A stretch of DNA of 64,000 nucleotides from positions 159,574,004 to 159,638,003 of the forward strand of contig NC_068911.1 in assembly GCF_023091745.1 (NCBI RefSeq). The letters are read 5' to 3'. This document shows, one piece after another, positions 46,480 to 55,553 of this stretch. The stretch is from Budorcas taxicolor (taxonomy: Eukaryota; Chordata; Mammalia; Artiodactyla; Bovidae). Each line of letters opens with the position of its first letter. Position 1 is the first letter of the stretch. The notes below the pieces were generated by a model that was not told the origin of the DNA, searched no databases, and worked only from the letters and a program-made list of their open reading frames with translations. A program made the position numbers and the translations under genes.

Positions 46480-46548
46480 GAATCACTTTGCTGTACAGTA
46501 GAAATTAACACAACCTTGCCAATCAACTATTCTTCAATAAAATTTTTT

Positions 46549-48180
46549 TAAAAATCAGCTCACAGTAACAACACTACAAACCAAAATCACCTGTCAAATG
46601 CAAGGAATCAGGTAAGGAAAATAGCTAACAAGTGATCTGCCCAAATATAAATAGGTTATTTTTATTCTTATGGAATATTATAATGCTATTTTGATCACCC
46701 AGAAGAGAACAAGACTATCTTCAGAAAATTCTGTGTCTTTATCTTTCTTTAAATGTGTTTGTAGTAAACAAAGCACAGAAATTTTCTGAATGGAAAGATA
46801 AAAGGGAGAAAGAGACAATATCTTCAAAGGCAAGGGATGAAGATAGCGTAAGGAATAAAGAAGCTTCGAAGACCACATGTCTGAGGCGCTTACACTGGAG
46901 GGTCTTGTTAGTTTTAAATTCACCATTCTCTAAATATTCCCCATACCAGTCTATTTTCGGCTCCTTTTTATTCAAATGACTACATTTTTAGGGTTTTTCT
47001 TTTTATACCATACTGTGGTTTCTTCAGTCCTGAAATTATGCAAGGTTTTGTATGAAGGCTCTCTGGGAAGGCTACTATGCACATTTATGACAAAAATATG
47101 ACAAACAAAATCCATGAGAAGTGCCAAAGAGCCACATCTCAGATCCTGCTGGTTCCCCCACTTTGAATGCTAGCATGACAATGAAATGAGCCATTCAGAG
47201 AGTGTGACTTTCAAAAGATACCATCTGCTTTCTCTCCCTCTCTAGCACCAGTGATCCAAAACATTGTAGTACATTTGATTTCTGATGGCCAAGATATCAA
47301 CATTTTTGTGGTCTTTCTCTCTTGGTTTCTTAAGTTATATTCCATTTGGAATTATTCATTATCCTCACAATAATTTCAAATCAATTTTAAATGTCATCAA
47401 AAAGGACCTTACATAAATCCCCCATTCACAAAAACTCTGACTTCTGAATTGAATTTCTCTTTAGTAATACCAAAACTATTCTTTTCTTCTTTGTCAATAC
47501 CAACAATGAACCTCAGGACATTTAAGATATCCTACTTAATATAAAAATTTTTGAAACAGTCACTTAGTAGTAAGAGCTTCAAAACTCATTTTTATCAATG
47601 TCGTACAATATATGAGCCACAAAATACTAGTACTAAGATGAAAACCCTTGACATAACTTTGCAAAGGAAGCATGGATAACTTTTAACAGTACACAATCCA
47701 GTATCATTTTTACCCCATTTGAAAACAAGTTTTATGATTTTTTTTCCCCCCACACCAGATTTTCTAAATAATATTTTGCTTTTGCTTTTATTGTACTAAT
47801 TAAAGTACGTGCTCCTTTGGTGTTAACAAGGGATCACTAAAGAAATGTGACAAAGATTCAAACTTTAAAATATGGATTTTTTAAATTGGACTCCACAAAT
47901 CTAACACATACAGACTTGGGAAAAGAGAGAACAAATGAGGAGGTTATGAATCCAGGAAAGGAGCAGAGGCAGCAGATCATGGTGTTGGCATCGTGGCATC
48001 ATCATCTCTGTGTGAGAATGACCTATATAGTCATTATACAGTCAACTTATAAATTCAGTGTTATAACTCCTAAGTGTTGTAAGTGTTGTACGTTCAGTGT
48101 TATAAGTGTTTTAAGATATAAGTGGTATAAGTTCAGTGTTGGAGTCATCAAGTTCTTATGCTCATCTGTTCATATGTGAG
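46549..48180. other. Unassigned sequence with a degenerate AAGTGTT repeat
   Basis: No mobile element was recognised. A cluster of TTATAAGTGTT/GTTCAGTGTT-like units lies at about 48053-48143. A T/C homopolymer run lies at about 47739-47752. Confidence 0.5.
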
Positions 48181-48384
48181 GGAAACCCTGGTGGCTCAGT
48201 TGTCTAAAGAATCTGCCTGCTAATGCAGGAGACGCAGGAGATGCAGGTTTGATCCCTGGGCCAAGAAGATCCCCTGAAGTAGGAGAAAGAAACCCACTCC
48301 AGTATTCTTGCCTGGAAAACTCCATGGACAGAGGAGCCTAGCAGGCTATGGTTTATAGGGTCGCAAAGAGCTGGACACACAGAA
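48181..48384 (+). mobile_element. Bov-tA SINE
   Basis: GGAAACCCTGGTGGCTCAGT head, an internal repeat GGAGACGCAGGAGATGCAGG, TTTGATCCCTGGGCCAAG, then the Bov-A body ending near GTCGCAAAGAGCTGGACAC. Confidence 0.92.
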
Positions 48385-48504
48385 GCACCCATGCATACAT
48401 ACGTGAGCAGATCGGAACCAGATGACCTGCCTAACTGGTTTTCCTACAAGATTATGCCCCACATGCTACTGATGAAGTGCTCCCTAAAAATCTTAAAAAT
48501 GCAA

Positions 48505-48806
48505 CAAACTAGTGAATATAACAAAAATAAAGCAGACTCACAGATCTAGAGAACAAACTAGTGGTTAGCAGTGGGGACAGGGACAGGGGGAGGGGAAAGG
48601 GCAGGATAGTAAGAGGTACAAACTGCTAGGTAAAAAACAAGCTGCAAGGATATATTATACCACACAAGGAACATAGCCAATATTTTATAATAACTATAAA
48701 TGGAGTATAACCTTGAAAAATTATGAATCACTATACTGTAAATCTATCACTTAATATTGTATAGCAACTATATGTCAACAAAAAAATTAATTAAAAAAAA
48801 TAAAGA
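48505..48806 (+). mobile_element. L1 3' end
   Basis: ACAAACTAGTGGTTAGCAGT, the GGGGACAGGGACAGGGG tract, AACATAGCCAATATTTTATA, ACTATAAATGGAGTATAACC, TGAATCACTATACTGTAAAT and TGTATAGCAACTATATGTCA. An older subfamily than the other L1 tails here. Confidence 0.85.
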
Positions 48807-50165
48807 CCTAATGGGGCACAATCACACTGACATGATGGTTACAGAAATGCCATCACTATAATGCTTAGAACTCTACTGCCCAAATTTTGATTCTTGGTAA
48901 TTCTCTTCAAAGCCAAGAAAATTCACTTCTATTTCCATTTCCTTCCCCTTGGATTATATCCCTATCTACCTCAATCTCATGCTAGCACTTCATCAATTCA
49001 TATTTCTTTCTTAGGAAAAAAAAAATCTGCTCAAACTCTCCTCCTTCAGGAAACACACAGTTGAGCTGACATGGGAATTCGACATGAGATAATCCCTTTA
49101 AGATCTAAAATGTTATTGACTAGTAAGTAGCAAGCTCTTCATGAATAGCTATTTGTTGTCAGACAGACTACTTTGGAGGGTCCTCTTGATGCAGCTGTCT
49201 TCAGGACTGGTTCATATCCAGCACTCAGGGCCAGGAGGAATTTTGATAGGGGCCCTGTGAGAAATCGGCAACTTGCTTGTGTTTGCTACAAAGTTGGCTA
49301 GCATCACTGTTCCAGTGAGTTCTTGAAAACAACCCATGAGCACTAGTGGCCTTTCTTGGGCCCACAGGAGTGAAATATCTTTGGAGCTTTGCCACCTGCT
49401 TGTTTAACAACTGGCCTCGCAGCTCTGAAACAATAAGAAACTCCAGCTTCTACTGAACAAAATGTGGGGAACAAAAAAACGGGCTTCCCATGACTGTCTT
49501 CTACCACACCCTGAAAAGGAATATATATGATGCCAATATCAGCTGAACCTAACTGGTATCAGAATAAGGTCATTTTTAAAAGTAAAATCTATTTAACACA
49601 GGGACCTGATTTTCATAGTTAAAAAAAAAAAAAAAAGGTGAGGGAGAGGTTGAATGGAATTTTATATTGGAAAACTAAAATATTGGACATATTCAAACTA
49701 AAATATATGAGAAAGAGCTCTTTTATTCTATGCTTATCAGAAAAGCCTCAGTTGCATCTACTAGCAAAGTCTCAGAATGAACAGACTGTGATTGAGTGTT
49801 CATTTGTTGGATTATTTGTCCTTCATGTTTCATCTTTGATTTCTTGGTTGGTTTTCATAGAACAGTCATATAAAGGATCATTTCTATAAAAATAGTCAAA
49901 GGCTTCACTAGTTTCCCCAAGGGCCTCTCTTAATCTGATAGCTTGACCCTGTGCATTAAAAGTACTAAGAAAATAATTATCTTTGATTTGTTTCTTCAAC
50001 CATTGACTCATCTAATTCTGCTAGATCTTATCATTGACTCCCTGTGAATCCTAGCCTTTCTTTAACCACTTTCATTGACTTCATGAAATCCTGCCCCTTT
50101 TGCAAAATGGACATTTTCAATGTTGAATATAATGATGGAGGCACAGTCCCTGGTTTAATGATCAC
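48807..50165. other. Unassigned sequence
   Basis: A runs lie at 49014-49023 and 49620-49636. No element or gene was recognised. Confidence 0.5.
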
Positions 50166-50219
50166 TACTGTTCAGTCACTAAATTGTGTCCGACTCTATA
50201 TGGACTCTACCAGCCTCCC
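50166..50219 (-). mobile_element. Bov-A SINE fragment
   Basis: ACTGTTCAGTCACTAAATTG, TGTCCGACTCTATATGGACTC, ACCAGCCTCCCT: a short minus-strand BovB/Bov-A tail with an internal deletion. Confidence 0.7.
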
Positions 50220-50297
50220 TTCCTTAGTTATTTGTAATGTGATTATAACTCAGACTTCTACAAATCCATTTAGAGAGAGAAAAAATTCATTTAACTA

Positions 50298-50513
50298 TAT
50301 TGTTGTTTAGTCGCTTCAGTCATGTCTGACTCTCTGCAACTTGATGCACTGTAGCCCACCAGGCTCCTCTGTCCATGGGATTTCCCAGGCAAAAATACTG
50401 GAGTAGGTTGCCATTTCCTTCTCCAAGGAATCTTCCTGATCCAGGGATTGAACCCATCTCTCTTGCATTGGCAGTGGATTCTCTATCACTGAACCACTAG
50501 GGAAACTTGGTAT
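50298..50513 (-). mobile_element. Bov-tA SINE
   Basis: TATTGTTGTTTAGTCGCTTC at the left, CAAAAATACTGGAGTAGGTT in the middle, and CACTGAACCACTAGGGAAAC (reversed tRNA head) at the right. Confidence 0.92.
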
Positions 50514-51339
50514 TAATGATAGTGAGATAATACACAAGGGGAGTTTTAAAGTGGTTCATTTATAAATGGATATTTTTATAGCTTCTACTTCCTAATTAAA
50601 TCCTTATAGCTGCAGGAACTGGTATCATGAAGATCACTCTTCCACAACCACCCACCCCAGCCACTCATCTATTAGGGTTTCATCAACCCGTTCACATGTC
50701 CCTATGAAACTACTACAGCCCGCTGTCCAGAGCAGCTCCAAATAAGAATGATCACAGAATTAACACCTGAAAGTACACAGCATATCCAAACATCATGAAA
50801 AGTTACCTCGGCCAACATTTTCCAGGAAGTAGGCAAAATCCAATTTAAAGAAAGCAATAAAAGTCAGTGCTAACTCATACTACCTGACTGGTGCCATATG
50901 TTTCCATGATAGGTTTTAAATGTCACAGAAAGAATGCTCTGAAACGTAGGTGTTGGAGCAGACTAGTCTCTAGCATACAAAAGATTAAAGGATTAAAATG
51001 AACTAATACTGTACTTCCTAAAACATACAGATTTCCACTCAGGGCCAGTCAACTGGCAGCCAAGTGATACCAGTGAGTCTGAATTTGGATCTCATAATCT
51101 AAAAACCACTTAAGATAAAAAGAGTGCTGAAATAAGTACAAGTACTAATAGAGCCAATATAGGAATGGGTCATGTCAGGTGACATGGATTCCAAAACAAA
51201 AACAACCGAATCAAGGTATTTAAAAACTGGGTTATTTACAGTTGGTATGCTTGTTGGAGGCTTATATCAAAACTCCTACCCCAGAAGGAAGGGCTTTTGC
51301 CATTCCTTTTTTTGGGGGGGGTCGGGGGGGATGTTGGAT
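50514..51339. other. Unassigned sequence with a G-run
   Basis: No repeat was recognised. A G8-TC-G7 tract lies at about 51314-51331. A minus-strand donor-like CCGAG|GTAACT near 50807 follows a 20-codon open stretch, but the acceptor side is poor and I reject it. Confidence 0.45.
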
Positions 51340-51649
51340 GATCTCTCTTGGTTTATTTTATTTTTTTATTAATTATTTTTAATTGGAGGGTAATTGAGTT
51401 ACAACGTTGTGTTGGTTTCTGCCACACATCAACATGAGTCAGCCATAGGTATACATATGTCCTCTCCCTCTTAATTTCCCATCGCACCCCTCTAGGTTAT
51501 CACAGGACACTGAGTTTGAGCTTCCTATGTCATACAGCAAATTCCTACTACATACAGTCATGTATATGCTTCAATGCTACCCTCTCAACTCATTCTATCC
51601 TCTCCTTCCCCACTGTGTCCACAAGTCTGTTTTCTATGTCTGCAACTCC

Positions 51650-51763
51650 ATTGTTGTTGTTATTGTTCAGTCACTCAGCCATGACTGACTCTTTGCGACC
51701 CCATGGACTGCAGCACGCCAGGCCTCCCTGTCCCTCACGATCTCCCAGAGTTTGCCCAAGCAT
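51650..51763 (-). mobile_element. BovB tail nested in L1
   Basis: TTGTTGTTGTTATTGTTCAG, TTGCGACCCCATGGACTGCA, TCCCTGTCCCTCACGATCTC, CAGAGTTTGCCCAAG: the last ~110 bp of BovB on the minus strand. The L1 repeats an approximate TGCAACTCCATT / AGCATCTCCGTT on the two sides, an aged TSD. Confidence 0.85.
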
Positions 51764-51809
51764 CTCCGTTATCACCCTACAAGCAAGTTCACCAACACTA
51801 TCTTTCTAG

Positions 51810-51813
<4 letters not shown>

Positions 51814-51842
<29 letters not shown>
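51814..51842. repeat. (GT)n microsatellite at a Bov-A end
   Basis: About 14 GT units abut TTAGTCACTCGGTCGTGTC. On the minus strand this is the AC-rich tail of the adjoining Bov-A fragment. Confidence 0.93.
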
Positions 51843-51844
<2 letters not shown>

Positions 51845-51902
51845 GTCACTCGGTCGTGTCTGACTCTTTGTGACCCCACAGACTGTAGCCTGCCAGGCTT
51901 CT
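51843..51902 (-). mobile_element. Bov-A SINE fragment nested in L1
   Basis: TTAGTCACTCGGTCGTGTCT, GACTCTTTGTGACCCCACAG, TAGCCTGCCAGGCTTCT, after which the L1 resumes. Only the tail ~60 bp was inserted. Confidence 0.85.
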
Positions 51903-51932
51903 AAAATCCATATATATATGCGTTAATAATGC

Positions 51933-52371
51933 CATTCTATACAGAAGAATTGGGATCTGGCTTTAAAGAAAATAGAGAGGCGTGTCTTATAAGGACTGCG
52001 TCAACAATCACCAGGTAGGCAGCTGAGCATCCAGATTGGCCTGGAACTAAGACCAAACTGTAGTCATAATATTCAAAGGACCCTGTGTGGCCAATGGGCA
52101 TCCCAGGGGCCTGAGCAGTAGGCTGCAACGGCAAGACTGAAGAGGAAGTCTCCTGAATGCACCCCTGGGTGATGCTGGGAATGAACGTAGGAAAACCAAT
52201 CTAGGTCACAGGTGGCCTTAGTTCCTATCTAAGAGATCCCAGCTAATTGGCTCTATCAAAAGAACTCCATACAGAACTCCATGTCTCTGCAATAGGAAAC
52301 TTGGTAGGCATGTTGGGTGGTCCTGGCACATATGCTAACCTTCTCAATGGAATTCCCATCACACTTAGAAT
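51933..52371. other. Unassigned sequence
   Basis: Nothing recognised. Confidence 0.5.
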
Positions 52372-52862
52372 GAATCCAAATGACTCACCACAGTCTATCA
52401 AACCCGCCAGGATCTGGCCCTAAATTACTAGTCCAGGTGCATCTTCCACCCCTCTCTCTGCTCCTCTGGAAGCATTGGAACATGCTGAATCGTTTCCATT
52501 GTAGGACTCCATCTGCTGCTGCTCCTCCTGAGAGTGGTCCTCACCAGCACAGTTTACACAACTTTCTCCTGCATCTCATTCAGGTGTTTGCTCAAAACTG
52601 CCTCCTTTTCTGACTACCCTTATTGAAAACAGCCCACACTACTACTTCACCACTATCACTATACACTACTTAATAGTCTCTGCAATGCTTAGTCTCTGAA
52701 ATTACATGACTTTTGTTTGCTTGTTTATCATTTGTCTCTTCCACTGCGATCATATATACTCCATGAGGACAAAAAAGTTTTCACTCTGCCTGATTCACTA
52801 GAAAATCTCCATTTTTCAAAAACATATCTGGGCACAGAATAGATACTCAACAAGTAATTGGA
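52372..52862 (+). mobile_element. L2 LINE 3' region, degraded
   Basis: Ordered L2 landmarks: CCAGGATCTGGCCCTAAATT, TGTTTGCTCAAAACTGCCTC, CTTTTCTGACTACCCTTATT, TGTTTGCTTGTTTATCATTT, ATACTCCATGAGGACAAAAA, and the tail TGGGCACAGAATAGATACTC AACAAG. Ancient, non-coding. Confidence 0.78.
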
Positions 52863-53777
52863 CACATTTCGATTGCATTGATATAAATACATTTTATGAT
52901 GTAATAATGAAAATAAGCAAATAATCACTGATAAGATGAAAACAACCCCAGTCGCAGCCAAAGGGCTAATCAAAGGCAAAAGTGTTTGTGTACTGCATAA
53001 TATGCCAAGAGTTGACTGGCAAAACTGCCTGGAGCACTCCTCTGTATTTGCTGACCTTAAAATCCACTTGAAACTAGGCTCTGGCTATTACCAATTTGGA
53101 TGCCCTCAAAAGTTCATTAAGTTCTTGATTCTTCTTTAAAGTCATCAGAGCTGACAGAGGCAGGATAGATGGTGCCTTCTGTGACCCGTTCTCCAGTAGC
53201 ATTGTATCACTTATTTGCATGACAGGACCATTCACACACTCTCTGCATTTTATGGAACTCTATTCAGTATAGCTCAATATTGTTTATGCAACTGAAAAGA
53301 TAATCGGAACCTAGAAACTGGTACTAGAATTCTCCGAATCCAATGCTACCACCATCACCAAATCACTCTGTGACCACAAGAATGCTCTTAAAAGCATTGA
53401 AGACATGCCAAAGATTGCAATCAATGGCACAGAGTCAGAAAAGAGTTATGAACAAACAATGAAACTGAAGTCAACTGAGGACATCAGCCCTTGCCCAGCC
53501 AAGGATGGTCAGTGGCAATGTAGAACACAAACGTCAAAATCAGGACAGTCCAGGTTCCTATGATCAGTAACTGTCAAGGAAAAATAAGCTCAATCAAGAC
53601 TGCCCACGGTGACTCTGGGAAGTTCAAAATTAGACCAAAGCAGTCCAGGCCTCTAACACCCCATGGAACCACTTCTGGGTCTGGCCTTCCAGCCAACCAG
53701 GCCATGGATGGAAGACATAGCCATGCAGGACATGTCATTTCAGGCTCCCTAAGAGTTTCACTGACTCTTAGGCAAAT
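52863..53777. other. Unassigned sequence
   Basis: No repeat or gene was recognised. Confidence 0.5.
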
Positions 53778-53986
53778 AACTGACTCATTGGAAAAGACCC
53801 TGATGCTGGGAAAGATTGAAGGCAGAAGAAGGGGATGACAGAGATCAAGATGGTTGGATGGCATCACCGACTTGATGGATATGAGTTTGAGCAAGCTCTG
53901 GGAGTCGGTGATGGAGAGGGAAGTCTGGTGTGCTGCAGTCCACGGAGTCACAAAGAGTCAGACATGACTGAGGGACTGAACTGAAC
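53778..53986 (+). mobile_element. BovB LINE tail
   Basis: AACTGACTCATTGGAAAAGA, the GATGCTGGGAAAGATTGAAG block, TTGGATGGCATCACCGACTT and GACTGAGGGACTGAACTGAA. About 210 bp with a small deletion in the GGAGAAGGGG stretch. Confidence 0.92.
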
Positions 53987-54497
53987 CAAAGAGTTCCACA
54001 AGAGGCTATCTTCCATTTGAAAAGCAACAACTTACCCCATTCTATCATTATAAGATCAAAGTTGTCTAATAAAGTGATTTTTCAGTGGTAAAAGGGGAGA
54101 TAAGAGGATGATTCCTCTGGTCATTATCTCTAGAAAACTTTGCATCTATGACTCTTGGAAAACAGGTGTGTACAAAAAGTCATAAGCCCATGGAACAGTC
54201 TTCCAGCTTTTCTGAATGAACTCGGGTCACACTGATAAGAAGCATACATTTACCTTAGTTAAGACATATCATCCTGATTGCCTTACTATTATATAAGACA
54301 TGCCCTTTCAAGTTGTGTAAAATATAGCATCATGGTTTTCATTGCTCTCCTATATGAGAAGTACAGTCACTGGGAATATACTCCTCTCCCAGAAAGAAAA
54401 GAGGAGGTTGAAAAAAAGAGCACTAATAAAGTTCTAGTAGTCATAAATGCATTTTTAAAACTTTATGGTTAGGGTTGACTAAGTCACAGATGCTCCT
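53987..54497. other. Unassigned sequence
   Basis: Nothing recognised. Confidence 0.5.
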
Positions 54498-54620
54498 AGA
54501 GAAGGAAATGGCAACCCACTCCAGTATTCTTGCCTGGGAAATCCCATTTGTTGGAGAAGTCTGGCGGGCTACAGTCCATGGGGTCGCCAAGAGTTGGTCA
54601 CAGCTTAGTGCCTGAGCGCT
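54498..54620 (+). mobile_element. Bov-A SINE monomer
   Basis: AGAGAAGGAAATGGCAACCC, CTCCAGTATTCTTGCCTGGG, GGGCTACAGTCCATGGGGTC, AGAGTTGGTCACAGCTTAGT. No tRNA head. Confidence 0.9.
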
Positions 54621-54639
54621 CACTCAGGATGATAATAAG

Positions 54640-54880
54640 GGTTCTTGGCTGATGCTACCACAAAAAGCTGTGTCATCTTGAGCAAGTTATTCAGCTTCTC
54701 TGGGCCTAAGTTTAAAAGTGAAGTCGCTCAGTCCTGGCCAACTCTTTGCAACCCCATGGACTGTAGCCTACCAGGCTCCTCCATCCATGGGATTCTCCAA
54801 GCAAATTCTTGAATACTGGAGTGGGTTGCCATTTATCTATAAAATGAATGTTTTAAGCTTTATAATCTTTAAGGATGCTT
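54640..54880 (+). mobile_element. MIR SINE split by a Bov-A
   Basis: GTGTCATCTTGAGCAAGTTA and TTCAGCTTCTCTGGGCCTAA match the MIR core. After the Bov-A at 54714-54834, the MIR resumes with ATCTATAAAATGAATG (CTGTAAAATGGG in the consensus). Confidence 0.7.
54714..54834 (-). mobile_element. Bov-A SINE nested in MIR
   Basis: AAAAGTGAAGTCGCTCAGTC, CAACCCCATGGACTGTAGCC, ATACTGGAGTGGGTTGCCAT on the plus strand, that is, minus orientation. A small CTTGAA insertion sits in CAAGCAAATTCTTGAATACT. Confidence 0.9.
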
Positions 54881-55264
54881 ACGGCCCTAATATTCTTCTT
54901 AATAAACTCAAGAGACTCATACATGGTTTACATAATCCACTCTACATGGAAAATAAAATAGCAAAATAACTAAAATTCTAACTCTTGACCTCTGGGTAAT
55001 TATAAATCATTAAGTAACTATGGCCAATGACTAGCTACAGGAGTGTGACACAATTTTACACCTCCTCCAGTTTACTCCTTTGTTCTCATTTTCCCCCTAT
55101 TTTCTTTTTCCTTGACCAATGGAGCTGAAGGCCCTGAACTTTGGACTACAAATGCACCTAGAGAGCCCCTGAAATTATTGTTCTGATAGCTAACCAGTAT
55201 TGCGCACCTGAGCAAAGGAAGGAGCACGCCGCTGTAAACACCTCTACAGTCATGTGTACCCTCC
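54881..55264. other. Unassigned sequence
   Basis: Nothing recognised. Confidence 0.5.
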
Positions 55265-55553
55265 TGTTGTTTTGTGTTGCTGTTGTTCAGTCGCTAAGTC
55301 ATGTCTGACTCTTTGTGACCCCATGGACTGCTGTACACCAGGCTCCTCTCTCCTCCCACTGTCTTCCAGAGATTGCCCAAACGCATGTCCTTTGAGTTGG
55401 TGATGCTGTCGCATCTCATCCTCTGCCTCCCTCTTCTCTTTTGGCCTTCAATCTTTCCCAGCATCAGGATCTTTTCCCATGAACTGGCTCTTCGGGTTAG
55501 GTGGCCAAAGCATTGGAGCTTCAGCTTCAGTCCTTCCAATGAATATTCAGGGT
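55265..55553 (-). mobile_element. BovB LINE tail
   Basis: TTGTTTTGTGTTGCTGTTGT, TCAGTCGCTAAGTCATGTCT, CTTCAATCTTTCCCAGCATC, GGTGGCCAAAGCATTGGAGC and TTCCAATGAATATTCAGGGT. About 290 bp of BovB in minus orientation. Confidence 0.92.

Larger units (their letters stand above)
46160..46548 (+). mobile_element. L1 3' end split by a CHR SINE
   Basis: GGTGAGGGAGGGATGGATCA, CTACTATATACAGAATGG, TTTAGCACAGGGAACTGTAT, GATAAACCATAATGC on the left of the SINE; AAAAGAATATGTGTG, TGAATCACTTTGCTGTACAG and CAATCAACTATTCTTCAAT on the right. A (GT)n has grown inside the right part. Confidence 0.9.
51340..51932 (-). mobile_element. L1 3' UTR, minus strand, split twice
   Basis: On the plus strand: TTTTTAATTGGAGGGTAATT, GTTGTGTTGGTTTCTGCCAC, GAGTCAGCCATAGGTATACA, CCCTCTAGGTTATCACAGG, TCTGTTTTCTATGTCTGC, then CCTACAAGCAAGTTC..., and after a second interruption CCATATATATATGCGTTAAT. 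This is the reverse of the L1 3' UTR seen at 1-569. Confidence 0.88.

Noticed and set aside
50807..50873. Minus-strand open stretch with CCGAG|GTAACT donor
   Set aside because: The acceptor side (AGTATGAGTTAG) lacks a pyrimidine tract and the peptide is not recognised.
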